From Coptis chinensis (Eukaryota > Streptophyta > Magnoliopsida > Ranunculales > Ranunculaceae), in assembly GCA_015680905.1 (NCBI GenBank), contig CM027379.1:95345001-95409000 (forward strand): a DNA stretch of 64,000 nucleotides, read 5' to 3'. The position numbers and the translations under genes were made by a program. Below the pieces are notes generated by a model. That model saw only the letters and a program-made list of their open reading frames with translations, had not been told where the DNA came from and ran no database searches. The stretch's first letter is position 1; each line of letters begins with the position of its first letter. Shown here in pieces: positions 25,331 through 36,867 of this stretch.

Positions 25331-25860
25331 TGTGGTAAGAATTAACCTATTGCATATTTTATCATCCATATTTTATGCCACCTTGTTCCTTTTCCAAACT
25401 TCAACCGTAGTTCCTAGCTAGTACCCCAAGAGCCCACATGTCTTTCCTCGAAAGAGAGAGGTGAGGCTGATATTTGAATATGTGTTGATAGAGAGGAAGG
25501 AAGATTGAAAGTATTAACTAGAGAACATTGGATTATTGTGATGAAGCGAATAATTAGTTTGTGTCTGTCCTTGTGCTTTGCCAATAAAAGGATTCAAAGC
25601 ACCACCCTGTACACTCAACATCATGCATTGATGTATATACTATAAGCTGGAGAACATAGTTCTAAACTGATCCCACTTCCTGATAATTAAATACATGATG
25701 ATTTTGAGGAACAATTTAAAAAGTAACTTAAGTGCATAACTTCATCATATACTTATTGGAGTCATTGCATATCATTGTCTATAAATGATTTGTTAACTGT
25801 TTAAGGATATACTTCATACTTGGTGACATAGATTTTGAGCAAGAAAAACAAGTACATTTC
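25331..25860. other. No recognisable feature
   Basis: Interior of the CACTA relic. AT-rich with short frames only. Confidence 0.4.
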
Positions 25861-25865
25861 CTTAG

Positions 25866-25945
25866 CATCTTTTTCTGCTGCCATCTCTTTTTCTGCTGCC
25901 ATTTTTTCTGCTGCCATCTCTTTTCTGCTGCCATTTTTCTGCTGG
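25866..25945. repeat. Short tandem repeat, TTTTTCTGCTGCCAT units
   Basis: Five imperfect copies of a 15-18 base unit centred on TTTCTGCTGCCAT. They read as a lysine/glutamine-rich repeat on the minus strand, which is just low complexity. Confidence 0.85.
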
Positions 25946-26259
25946 CTCCCCTAATCTCACTACCTCTTTTCCAATTCGCAGAGTTCAAGTCATGGGGTCT
26001 AATGTCTTAAAGATGTGAGGGAGGACTATGGGGTTCATGGGAAGAATGAATGCTATGATTCGAAGTTGGACAAAATTTCTATGACAAGTTTAACGTCAAC
26101 ATTTTGGATGCAGTCATAACTTTTTTGGGTGACATTTTGGATGCAGTCATAACTTTTTTGGAGAAGTGTATGACTTTTGTTTATTTAGCTTATGGAAAGG
26201 TTTTGTTGGATTACATTTATTGCTTGCTACCAATTTCTAAACAGGGTAAATTAAAAACA

Positions 26260-27000
26260 CGACAAATTTGTAAGGGCTTTTGCTATGCTAATAAACATGC
26301 CTAATGATGAAACAACATCCACCAGTTCAAGTCTTTACCTACGCTTTAAAGCATTGCTAAAGCCTGATATTATATTAAACCACACACTGTCTTTCGCTAC
26401 GGCTAATGTGTAGACAAAACCAAAGAGAACCTGAAACATAAAAAAACTTCATGCTATGCTTTAAAACGTTGTTATTGCAATTCTATTTGCAACGCATAAG
26501 AGTGTAGCAAATGTCCCCCCTTTCAGCTACGTTTCAAATGGTTGCAAATGTAGTTTTCTTTTGCTGCGGTCCATGTCCATCTGTTGCCAAAGCTCATACT
26601 TCATACTACGCTTTGAAGCATTGCTAATGTAATTCTATTTGCAACGCATGAGAATGTGTAGCCAATAGTTTCCCTTTTGCTACGCTTGAAAAGGTTCTTG
26701 AGATGGACTTTAGCTTTTGTACCAAACGGGTTGCTAATGATTTTTTAGACATAAATATACATTTTACAAAATGCAGCCCAAAATATTATCAACTATGCTT
26801 TTAGATCTTTCAGCCATGCTTTTAAATGTGGATAGTAGAAAGAGTATTAGCCACGCTTTTAACGTTGCCCATAAGCTTTTATTACCTATACCTAACAACG
26901 CCTTGGCAACGCCACTTAAGACGTAACAAATGAGCTTTTCTACAGTTTTGCTAGTATTGGCTATGCTTGCAAGCGTTGCTAAAACTCATTTCTTGTAGTG
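26260..27000. repeat. CACTA subterminal repeat region and 3' terminus
   Basis: Degenerate copies of a motif like GCTACGCTTTAAAGCGTTGCTAA recur in both orientations at about 26338, 26453, 26524, 26614, 26685, 26848 and 26961. Arrays like this next to CACTACAAGAAA ends are the transposase-binding zones of CACTA elements. The last base of the element is 27000, and AAA follows as a possible 3-bp target site. Confidence 0.75.
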
Positions 27001-27113
27001 AAAGCATTGATCTTTATCCATTTATCCACACACTCCATGTGGAAGAAATGGTTGCATGGAAGCTCCCGCAGCTCATCGTTGTCAGCATATTTTGCCAAAC
27101 AAATACTGCATAC
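27001..27113 (-). pseudogene. RING-H2 E3 ubiquitin ligase exon, interrupted
   Basis: On the minus strand, after a splice acceptor (AATACAG at 27114-27120), the exon encodes CSICLAKYADNDELREL, PCNHFFHMECVDKWIKINA. This is C-x2-C, then C-x-H-x2-H-x2-C of a RING-H2 finger, and it lacks the last C-P-x-C pair. The frame runs directly into the CACTA terminus at 27000. The text closely resembles the plant RING-H2 ligases of the At1g12760 type. Only this exon is visible. The rest of the gene upstream (above 27114) was not recognised. Confidence 0.7.
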
Positions 27114-27120
27114 CTGTATT

Positions 27121-28214
27121 CGGTCATAGCACATAAGTATGTGCACTAGTGATGATAAGCAAATCAAGGTCATTGACTACTACAGATTGAACCATTATTA
27201 GATCAAATGCAGATTCGGTCATTGACTACACCACCTACGCCAATCAATCACTACACCACTAAAACCACCTGCCACCTACACCACTACACCAGCACCACCT
27301 ACACCATCTCCCCTATGTACTCCACAACTAACTAACAGGTGATTCAAATGTCGAATGCTCGCTACAAAAACAATGGACGGTTTTGGAAAAGAACTAAAAA
27401 AGTAAATTTAAACAGCCAAATCTCACTTCAAAGGCATGACTATTATGTGCATCAGTAGCAATGATATTTGACAAAGTCAAAAACTCAAAACACGTTAAGT
27501 AGTTAATCTCCAAAACCAATTCAAGCACATTTAATCACCATATATACTTTGGTTCTTTATAAATTCTTGTTGTCCTGTCAACACACTTTCTGGTATACCC
27601 CCAATTTTTATATCAAATAAATCTGCTAAAAGAAATTCAGGGAAGCGAAAAATTATCCACAAAATGGAAATTTCATAATGTATTCCATCACAAACTTCGA
27701 TGAGATATGAAAAGAGATTTAACCATTAGAGTGAAATTGATAGAATTCTATTCCAATTAGGTCAACAAAACACAAACCGCGAATTTCGGATTAACCAATT
27801 GACCTTTGTTATGTTAACATACAATGCCATATATCGTTTACATCCAAAACAATCGACATAAGTTAGTCGTGGGAGGAGAGGAAAGAGAGAAGAGAATGAA
27901 GAAAACGAGAGAAGAGAACGAAAGAGAATACTGTCATTGGCTTGAGGGAGTGAATGAGCCAGAGGAGATGAGAGTGGCGATGGTGGCAAAATTTTCTTCA
28001 CCTAGTGGAAAAATTTACTGGCAAAAAAGAGTTTAGGGGAGGAGGTGGATTCTATTTTCCCACTTCTAGTGGGAAAATTTCGTTTGCCGACAAATTGAGA
28101 ATAATATTTACCAGTGTCCTTAAATGGACCTAAACACTGGCAAATGGTACATCTAGTAGGAAAATAAAATTTGTCACTTGCCAGTAAACAAACACAGCCT
28201 AAACCCTTATCCAA
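27121..28214. other. Intergenic, no assigned gene
   Basis: Contains ACCACCTACACC-type low complexity (27220-27310) and a purine-rich run (27860-27930). The stretch AGTGGGAAAATTT ... ACTGGCAAATGG ... AAACAAACACAGCC (28060-28200) has the look of a decayed small DNA transposon, but I could not pair its ends. Confidence 0.4.
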
Positions 28215-28349
28215 ACCACCACCAAAAGTACCTTCATAGCATTAAATCTGCATGAATATCTTAAATGGGGCCTGGTTAAGTGATGGTTTTGGTTTTATCA
28301 TTATAGTGCCTATTCCTGAATATCATTTAATGCATCAAAGATTCTCTAA
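28215..28349. repeat. Segment duplicated at 50186-51180
   Basis: AAAGTACCTTCATAGCATTAAATCTGC and GTGCCTATTCCTGAATATCATTTAATGC recur at 50194 and 51120. The duplicated segment continues at 28724-28890 after the MITE and again near 60548, linking the 3' flanks of CNL1, copia copy C and CNL2. Confidence 0.8.
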
Positions 28350-28720
28350 GGCCGAGTACAATGGCTCCTTATCCCACAATAAGTGGTGGCAAATCCGGCT
28401 GTTTTTACCTCTCATCTCAATTTTAGTCCTTATATATAAAGAGTAATTTGAGGGATAGAGAGTTCATTCAGCACCCCAGTTGAAGTGGCTCAATATGGCA
28501 TGTGTCCCCACCACATCTTGATTTTTTTATTTTTTTTTTAAATAATTTCATTTTATGTCAGATTTTATTAAAATAATTTCATTCTATGCACGATGAAGTG
28601 GCGCAAGATGTGGGTTTGCAGTGTGCGCCATTGCCTCACATTTTCTTTTCTCTATCTCTACAACAATATTGGTTTATCCGGTTTTACAGATACAAAATGG
28701 CACTACCATTGGACTCAGTC
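28350..28720. mobile_element. Harbinger-like MITE with TAA target duplication
   Basis: Starts GGCCGAGTACAATGG and ends CCATTGGACTCAGTC; the ends are imperfect inverted repeats (12 of 15 match). TAA flanks both sides (28347-28349 and 28721-28723). The paralogous sequence at 51140-51190 runs from ATTCTCTAAA into TGAATGGTTAATTTT without this block, which acts as an empty site. It has no coding capacity. Confidence 0.8.
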
Positions 28721-29114
28721 TAAATGCACTCAACTTATGAATGGTTAATTTTACTAAAATAGAGTAAATTGTAACGGAGCATAAATGAGCTATAGTTACT
28801 TCAGATGGTTTTGACTCTTGATGCACAAAGTTACCCCCATTCTAAGATTCCTCATTTTAGCTGCATTTGGAATGTTACATAATAAGTTACAAAGTTCTGT
28901 TTGCATAGTTCTATTTTGAGAAGTACATAATCTTCCAATATGCTTTATTAAAAGACTCTGAAGAAAAAATAAAAATAAAAAATGAAGTCCAGAACTCAAA
29001 TGTTTTGTTTTCCTGTAGAACAATGAAACCTGTTGAGGATGTTTTGCATGGAAGAACATACACAAAAAAAGGAAAATTAGAGTTTTAGAAATGACTACCT
29101 GTTTGAGTTCCTCA

Positions 29115-32100
29115 TCAGTTGCGACTTGCTGTAATCTCCTTGTCATCAATGTAGATCTTTGGGACATGGGAAAGAGTTGATCTCCAGTCCTTTCCTTCTC
29201 CACAGCGCTCTTTCAGAATAGGGCAATCGCCGATCCACAATTTCTGAAGCATGGTGAGGTGTTTCAACTCCTCGAGCTCGAAATCAAGGGTTTCACATTT
29301 GAAAAGTTCCAATCTTTGAATTGATGTGAGTCGGTTGAAGCCCTTGGGGAGTGACGAATGTGGTGAAGAAAAGATGGAAACAGATTTGAGATTTGGGTAA
29401 CTGCTGCATTCGCCAACTAATGGAAGTGACTTTGAAAAGACACCTACATCCCTCCACAATTCAAGATTCTCAAGGAGTGGAGGAAGACGAGGCTGGACCC
29501 CTCCAAGTTCTGGACAATTTCTTATTGTCAGTTGTTTCAACGTGTGAGAAAACATAATGTAGTGCGGTACTAGTTTTAACTTGGGGCAATCTAGAATGAA
29601 AACTTGACGGAGACGGGGCAACTGGATATCTCCTTCTCCTTGGTTATTACTTGTAACCATCTCCTCATGCTCTTCCAGTTTATATATCCAGAGGGTTTCC
29701 AGAGATTTGAGTTTTGAAAGATCCGGTAATACCCTCAGGTTTTTGCAAGAGTCAATCGTTAAATCGACTAGATTGGACAACCTTGCGATCCAATCCGGGA
29801 AATGGAGACCCGGATACCCTTTTATTCTCAATTCTTCCAGATTTTCATGCGGTTCAAGGTTTTGAGAACACCTTCCATCTTTTTTAGCATCACTTTCATT
29901 TGTGTCTTCTCCAAAGATTAGACGTAATCCATGGAGATCCTTCTTCTTTTCAATTCTGCTTCAGCCGCCTCATTCATGTCCCCACCCGTTCCAATCCTGT
30001 AATTCTTAAATCTCCTCGCACAAAATTGAGATGTTTTACTTCTCCTATTTTGCATCCTTTTGCTCCCACCACCACCCACAATCAACTTACTTAGGGCATC
30101 TCCAATGGGGGTGTAAACCGTATAGAGTGTAAATTTTACACCTCAAATATCAAAAACTCTCTAATGGGGTGCCCGTAAGGTAATAATAGTCTATTAGCTA
30201 ATAGAGAGGGTGGGGAATTCCTCTCGAGCATCACTTAAAATAACGTCTTTTAACTTAAAAACTTCGGACGCCAAAACACACGTTTGAGTTTCTATTTTAA
30301 CTTCGGGGAACGTCACCAATCAAAGGCGTCCAGCTTTAAATTAAGAGGGGACGTCACTTGGGAGTGACGTCCGAAGTTTAAAATTTATTTTTTTACACTC
30401 TTCCATTGGAGAGTATAGAGTGTGGATATTTATGAGTTATACAATACTATACAATTAGAGGTGTAAAATCCTAATGGTTTGTGGAGGTGTAATTTTACAC
30501 CCCCATTGAGATGCCCTTAATGTTCGGAGGAACCCCAATCTACCTATCCCAAAGTGGCAAGTACTCCAGAGCATCAATTTTTTCTATTTCCCCTCAAATT
30601 AGATAATTCCCAATGCTGGAGATTTATACCTCATGAGTATCAAGGTTTGTAAATTATACAAATTGCATAAAGTCTCAGGCAACTCGACACTTTTGTACCC
30701 CTACAAATTAAGGTATATTAGATCGCATTAATCCTTCGACTTCAGTTGGTAGTTCCACTATGTCTTCACAACCGCCTAAATCCAATGTCCTGAGACATGT
30801 CAATTGACGATATAACTCTATCCCGAACCGTGCGTGCTAGTTTAGTTGGTGTCAAAAAACGTTCTCAACTTCTTTGCCGTAAAATCGAAAGCAATACTCG
30901 AATCTCCATCATGCTAAATGACGGACTTTGATCTCATCAAATTTTGTATCATTTGCCTCCATAATGCAACATTCACTCTTTGCAAGATATTGTGCAAAAT
31001 CATGAACAAGATCATGCATCTTGCAACTCATAATGTTTCCATCCAATCTCTATCAAAATCATGAAAAAATGAGCGATCGCAAGATCATCATAATATTCTT
31101 CTTCGATTTTTCAAAAATCTCTGCTTCCTTCTTCGAGCCCGTAAAACCTTGGGCCATCCATAACTTCACTAACCAATTCTTTGTTATTTTGGTATCTTTA
31201 GGAAAGATCGCACAATATATAAAACATTGCTTTAGATTTGAGGACAAATGGTAATAGCTCAAAAAGAGAGAAGGTAAAATCTCTTTTTCAACATTTTGTA
31301 TATTCCAGGTTTCACTTGTTAGAACATCGTTCCAATCTTTCTTTGTTTTCTTAGATCGCATTAGGCTTGCTATACACTTGAGAGAGAGGGACGCTTTACA
31401 TTTATCAGCAATTTGTCTACCAATACCTTCCAATTTGTTAAGATCTTCTTCTCGTCCCTGAAAAGCGATAACCTTAAACAACATCCAGCTATCAGCCTCA
31501 GATAATACCCCCAACTTATGATTTTGGATAGAACCTATCATATGTTTCTCATTACGTGTTGTGATCAAGACTCTACTACCAGATGCACCACCATTCAGTG
31601 CATGCTCGAAAGGCTCCCATTCATTAGCATCATTTGTCCAAACATCGTCTAGGACTAAAAAGAACTTCTTTCCTCTGAGTGACTCGCACAATAAATTGTG
31701 AAGAACTTCCCCCCATACAATCACATTCCCGACTTCTTTTCCAGTTTGTTCAATAATCTCCTTTGCAACCCTTACACGATCAAACGGCTCAGAAACACAC
31801 ACCCACATTGTCTTATCAAAGGCTGTCGTCACTTTCACTTCCTTGAGAATTAGTTTCACAAGCGTTGTCTTGCCGAATCCCTCGGTTCCAACTATGGAGA
31901 TGACATGGACTGGCATTACTTGACGACTACTCTCCCCAAACAACAATCCCATTATAACTACTTTATCATGATCACGACCATATACCTTTGATACATCGAT
32001 AAGGGAGGTAGTTAGTTGTCGAGGTCTGTCCGGGCTTTGCCTTGCAATGAGGTTGTACTGATTCTTCTCTTCGACAATCACATTCAAGCGCTCTCTCATT

Positions 32101-32501
32101 TCTTTTATCTTAAGACCAATATCATGGCGAACAACAACATCTTTAAAACAGAAGCAAGGAGAGAACAAGTAGGAAAGTACCTTCTTGTGTATGCCACCAT
32201 TAACAACATCATCATCAACTCTATGAATTTGTGAGATAATAGTTCTAGTGTTCCACTCATCGAGTACATCGTTGGCATCATAGACTATATCTTTGAGCTT
32301 CTCTAGGCAGAGCTTGACTGCTTTCTCATTAACTTGCTTCTCCTCAGCATCATCAAGCACAGTTTGGAGCATAGTGAGTGCAGAACTGAGCTTTCCAATT
32401 TCTTCACGAACACCCACCACTAGTTTCACTTCTTTCTCAACTTCTCTTCGGATGACAGAAGTTAATTGTTCCAACACAACAGAAACAAGTGCATCAGCCA
32501 T
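29115..32501 (-). pseudogene. CNL1: CC-NB-ARC-LRR resistance-like gene, broken
   Basis: RGA-type CNL immune receptor relic. From the ATG at 32501 a 480-codon frame encodes the coiled-coil domain (VYDANDVLDEW at residues 73-83) and most of the NB-ARC. The P-loop GTEGFGKTT is at 205-213, kinase 2 FFLVLDDVW at 280-288, RNBS-B GSRVLITTRN at 308-317 and RNBS-D CFIYCAIFPKD at 426-436. The GLPL motif is altered (KASLSL). A frameshift near 31120 ends that frame. The MHD and first LRRs lie in other frames (30520-31055), a 423-bp MITE interrupts the LRR at 30094, and the last LRRs are open again (29115-29831, ending in TASRN). CNL2 shows the expected unbroken reading of the second half. Confidence 0.9.
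30094..30516. mobile_element. Harbinger-like MITE inside CNL1, TTA target duplication
   Basis: Left end GGGCATCTCCAATGGGGGTG and right end CACCCCCATTGAGATGCCC are near-perfect inverted repeats, flanked by TTA at 30091-30093 and 30517-30519. In CNL2 the same site reads AACTTACTTAATGTTCGGAGG (63088-63108) with a single TTA, so the empty site is known. The interior has repeated ACGTC motifs and no gene. Confidence 0.92.
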
Positions 32502-33050
32502 TTCTTATGTATAGAAAAGAAGATAGGACACACGATGACAACGGTTGGAAAAGAGAAGATTTTCAGCTGAACAATTAAATTTGAGCAAGGATAGTTTTAT
32601 GCGAAGTTTGAAATAATTGATCCAGTAATATTGGTCTCATATCTTAAGTGATGGTACAATAATGAACAAGAAAAACAAAAACGTGTGGGGTATGTTGATT
32701 GAATTTGAACAAGAAAAACAAAAACAAAAATGTGTGGGGGTATGTTGTGAAATTATGAATACATAATTCATCTACGAAAAGTAGAACAGTTGTTAACAAA
32801 GGAAAAGCCGTTAGGTTTTTATCAACTAGGACAAGTGGACAACTAACAAAGGAAAGGAAAAAATAAATAAAATTAATGCCTAGAACTCAGAGAAGACACC
32901 AATCCGGTAATTTGATTTTGTCATGCACTGTTGAAGAATAGTTTTGATTTTGTTACTCACGAAACTTTGAAGGAAATAAAATGCATATTGTGAAATCTAA
33001 TTGGACCAATACGTCTAAGAATAAAGAGGAATAAATATGCATGCGAAATG
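32502..33050 (-). promoter_or_regulatory. CNL1 upstream region, duplicated near the nuclease gene
   Basis: Upstream flank of CNL1. The blocks GAAAAGTAGAACAGTTGTTAA (32776) and GGAAATAAAATGCATATTGTGAAATC (32971) recur at 40606 and 40990. No clear TATA box was placed. The duplication shows that the 5' flank of a CNL gene was copied, with or without a gene body. Confidence 0.55.
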
Positions 33051-33927
33051 CTTTATTATTTTGTTAAACACTTGAACCATCCCAATGGTATATTTTTAAT
33101 TATCCATGGATGTTCGAAAATCTCATGTAATAAACATATTTAGTGAAGAATGTTTGAGTGAAACAATTTATCATAGTTTTGCATGAATGTCTTGGTATCT
33201 ACTTCTTATGTATTAGATCGAGGTCTTGCCATTTCTACATTATATGATAGCCGGGTTTGTAGGAACCACACTTCTCAACCGAACAGTGTATTTATAATCT
33301 CTCAATTTTAAGATTTTAGAACCACCTCCCTACGTTTATTTAAATTACATCTCTCCTATTTATTAATTACAATTGGCTCCCTGATCTCTATTAAAATTGA
33401 ACCACCTCCTTCTTCAATAATTTTAGGATAGTCTTCTTAATTTAAAAGCTAAAATTTATGTATAGGAATTGTATATCTTTTCTATTTTTAGAAAATTGTT
33501 TCTCTTTTCTTAGTGAGAGATTCACAAAAAATTGTTTCTCTTTAGTTTTTTTAACAATTTTCATTTTAGTTCTTTACAACTTGGCTAAAAATCGTAGCAC
33601 GGGATACATACTAGTGTCTAATGAAACGTGGTACCAGTCCTTTACAGCAAATGAAAGATGAGTCCAGCGTAAGACGTTGTGGAGACTACACGTTGTGTTA
33701 CCATAAAATGTAACACAAGCCAATAAAAGGCCAAATATTTTTGAAAATTGCAGTGTATCATTAGATGTAAAATAAGGTTGGGGGAGGCTTCTATCATCAA
33801 CCAACCAGCCAAAAATTTTAAGTGCCAAAGATGTTCGGAAGAGAAAAAAAGGAAGAACGCCAACACATGAACACATTCTTTGGATGGGAGAACGACTCAA
33901 GTGGATCAAAGACAAGGTGATGAGGAC
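33051..33927. other. No gene recognised
   Basis: AT-rich spacer between CNL1 and copia copy A. Only short frames; nothing further supported. Confidence 0.4.
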
Positions 33928-33932
33928 AAAAC

Positions 33933-34641
33933 TGATTAGGAATATACAACTTAATTGTACTTACTTTTACCAATTACCAAACTATACAAATCTTTTGTCT
34001 TGTAAGTGTCTTGTACTTCTTAATTAAATCCGGAGCCTAGTGTAGATACACTATATGTCCTTAAGACGATTTTTCCCCTCCACGGTGCTTGAAGGTTGAT
34101 GGAAACTATCTCCCCAAGATAGAACGGATTTCCTTCATAGAAAGCTAGCACTTCAATTCTATAGATTCAAATGAACACAACATAGTATTTGACTAAGAAC
34201 GTAGGGAGAAGAGAAAGATCGAACTCACGGTGATCCGGTGTATCTTTTCTCCAAATTCATCCACTATTTATTTATAGGTGAGTGGTGCCTTTTCAAAACA
34301 ACACAAATGACTCTTGGGAAAAAGTAAGCAACTCTTTGAAAAGTCACATGTTTGAAAGGACACACCATTTTCGCATATAGCATTGTTTTGAACCGATGCC
34401 TATTTCGAAAAGGTTGCACCTTTTCGGCATGATACACCGCTTTTCAAACCGAAGACATTTCGAAAGGTTGCACCTTTTTCGCATAATGCACCGCTTTCAA
34501 ACAAATGCATCATTTTGAAAAGGTTTTTCTCATTACGTCTTGTTTCAAGAAAAACCCATTTCATCTTAAGTGGGGTAACTTGGGGAGACAAACTACTCAT
34601 TCATATTTAAATGGATTTGAAAGCAAATCATTTTTCTAACA
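33933..34641 (-). repeat. 3' LTR of copia copy A
   Basis: Runs from TGATTAGGAATATACAACTT (expected TGTTAGG, with small changes) to TTTTTCTAACA. It carries the palindromic internal repeats described for copy B. The minus-strand TATA-like CTATAAATAGTG is disrupted here by a 4-base duplication (TATTTATTTATA at 34265). Confidence 0.92.
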
Positions 34642-34652
34642 ATCCCCACATG
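34642..34652 (-). other. Polypurine tract of copia copy A
   Basis: ATCCCCACATG on the plus strand, i.e. CATGTGGGGAT on the coding strand, immediately before the 3' LTR. Copy B has the fuller CATGTGGGGGAT at 45472-45483. Confidence 0.75.
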
Positions 34653-35539
34653 AATGAAAATTTGGCTTCTTCTATCATAAACATCGGATTTCGTTCTTTT
34701 ACAAATGAAAAGATACCGCGATCGTCAAGTAGCATGGGAGGCCTTGAACTTGCCTTAGTGAAAGACGATCGGATTTAATTGACGATCGGTAGACTTCATT
34801 AATGTCCTTGAACTGTCGGCCGTTTGTATAAACCTAGACAATCATCTTCACGCAGCATCGCCTCTCGAATCTTGTTGGTTCTCACGCTTGTGTTCATTTT
34901 GGCCTTGAACACTTCTTGGTTTCGGATAGTGCTTTTGAGACATTTGTCTTTAAAATTCTCATAGAAGCGGCCCCAACCGACTAACATAGGTGATTTCTAT
35001 AAAGAGTATCCTGCAATACTCCACTTGGATAACATAACTTTCCAAGATATAGTAAATCATTAAAAAGCTTGACTTATCCCCGGTTCCGCGCGGATATGCA
35101 CCGCCTTATATAGGAATGGGTTAGAGTATAATATTACTCTCCGGTGCTAACGAGTCACTAACATAATTCAGTTGGCCCATTGAACCTAGATCTTGGGATC
35201 TCCGGTCGAATAACTAGGTTGGTTTTTCCATTATGATGACTCTTGGTTGATTATCTCAAAAGCTTTAAGCCCATTCCCTTGATAATCTTTCTACTTGCTC
35301 TCTTGTTAAACCTTTTGTAAAGCGGATCCGCAATGTTATCTTTTGACCTTACATAGTCGATTGAGATAACTCCATTTGAGAAACAATTGTCTAATCGGTA
35401 TTATGGTCTACGGCGTATATGTCGAGACTTCCCGCTATACATGCTACTGCGGCTCTACCAATAGCGGATTGGTTTGTCACAAGTTGTATACACTGCTAAG
35501 CACAGTTTAGCCCGGTTGGAATATCCTCTAAGAAATTTC
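34653..35539 (-). other. 3' end region of copia copy A, no gene recognised
   Basis: Between the RNase H relic and the polypurine tract, shared with copy B up to about 45937. It contains fragments of the RNase H C-terminus at its right end. Confidence 0.45.
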
Positions 35540-36765
35540 GAAGCTTTCACGCTTATTCCCACCTTTGTCCAATGCTATGAATTCTGATTCCATAGTGGAC
35601 CTCGCTATGCACGTTTGTTTTGAGGATTTCCAAGAAACAAACGACCTCCAAGTGTAAAGACATATCCACTTGTGGACTTTGAGTCTTTAGTGTCGATATC
35701 CAATTAGCATCGCGCTGATACCATACGGGCAACGGGCCGGATATCTTGTATAGTGCAAACCAAAATTCGAAAGTATACTTTAAGTATCCCAAAACTCTCA
35801 ATATGGCAGTCGATGATCTCTGCCAGGGATTACTCGTATCGACTTAGTTTGCTCCGCAGTATGCTATGTCGGGCCTTATCTGATTCATGACATACATTAA
35901 ACTACCAAGTATAACGAGTATTCTAGTTGAGATATGCTATCTCCGGTATTTTTGGCTAAATGAAGATTTACGCGTCATGTTGGTGACCTTTTTTTGTGAT
36001 GTTATATTTCTTGAACTTGTCAAGAATCGCCTCAATGTAATGAGATTGTGATAGAACAAGTCCATCCTCCATCCTAGAGATCTTAATTCCTAGGATAACA
36101 TCGTGACACCTAAATCTTTCATGTCAAACTTACTAGACAACATTTGTTTGGTAGATTTTATGACATCCATATTACTACCCAAAATTAGCATATCGTCTAC
36201 ATAGAGACAAACAATGACACATCCCTTTGTGCTTTTGACATAGACACACTTGTCACACTCGTTTATTTTGAAACCGTTTGACAACATTGCATTGTCAAAT
36301 TTCTCATGCCATTGTTTAGGTGCTTGCTTTAATCCATATAAAGATTTAACAAGCTTGCAAACTTTCCTTTCTTGTCGGGAGCAATAAACCGCCCGGGTTG
36401 TTCCATGTATATTTCTTCATCTAACTCACCATTCAAGAATGCCGTCTTTACATCCATTTGATGTATCTCAAATCCATGTATTGATGCTATTGCTATTAGC
36501 ATTCTTATGGAAGTTATTCTTGTAACCGGAGAGTAAGTGTCAAAATAATCCATCCTTCCTTTTGTCTAAAGCCTTTGACCACAAGTCTAGCTTTATACTT
36601 GTCGATTGATCCATCAGTCTTAAATTTCTTTGTGAATATCCACTTATATCCCAAAGTCTTGGAACCTGGTGGTAAATCTACCAATTCCCATGTATGATTT
36701 TGCATTATGGATTCAATCTCGCTATTTATTGCTTCTTTCCAATAAGTAGCTTCTGGAGATGACAT
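35540..36765 (-). pseudogene. Copia copy A reverse transcriptase and RNase H, broken
   Basis: RT blocks on the minus strand are LGYKWIFTKKFKTDGSIDKYK with KARLVVKGF (about 36590-36660), YSPVTRITSIRMLIAIAS with MDVKTAFLNGELDEEIYMEQ (36400-36540), and the catalytic CLYVDDMLILGSN (about 36170-36210). RNase H remains near 35560-35620, where the bases for the [16 protein letters not shown] block can be read across frames. Multiple frameshifts; stops separate the pieces. Confidence 0.88.
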
Positions 36766-36867
36766 TGCCTCCTTGACGTTTGAGGATTATTTTCCAACAA
36801 GTATGTTAGAAAATCAGGTCCAAAAGACGTTGACGCCCTTGACCTTTTCCTACATCTAGGTTCCTCC

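Larger units (their letters stand above)
22961..27000 (+). mobile_element. CACTA (En/Spm-like) transposon relic, 5' end not found
   Basis: The right end is CTCATTTCTTGTAGTG at 26985-27000, the reverse complement of the canonical CACTACAAGAAA terminus. Inside it lie degenerate subterminal repeats, and upstream are plant En/Spm-type transposase exons on the same strand. No matching CACTACAAGAAA is visible at the left, so the 5' end has been lost, probably at the junction with the truncated G2 LTR. The left coordinate given is only that junction. Confidence 0.65.

Noticed and set aside
26979..27173. Full 64-codon minus-strand frame as a small complete protein
   Set aside because: Its first codons are intronic and its last codons are the CACTA terminus; only the RING exon part is meaningful.
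27950..28200. Small DNA transposon with AAACAAACACAGCC end
   Set aside because: One end looks like a MITE end, but no inverted partner or target duplication was found.
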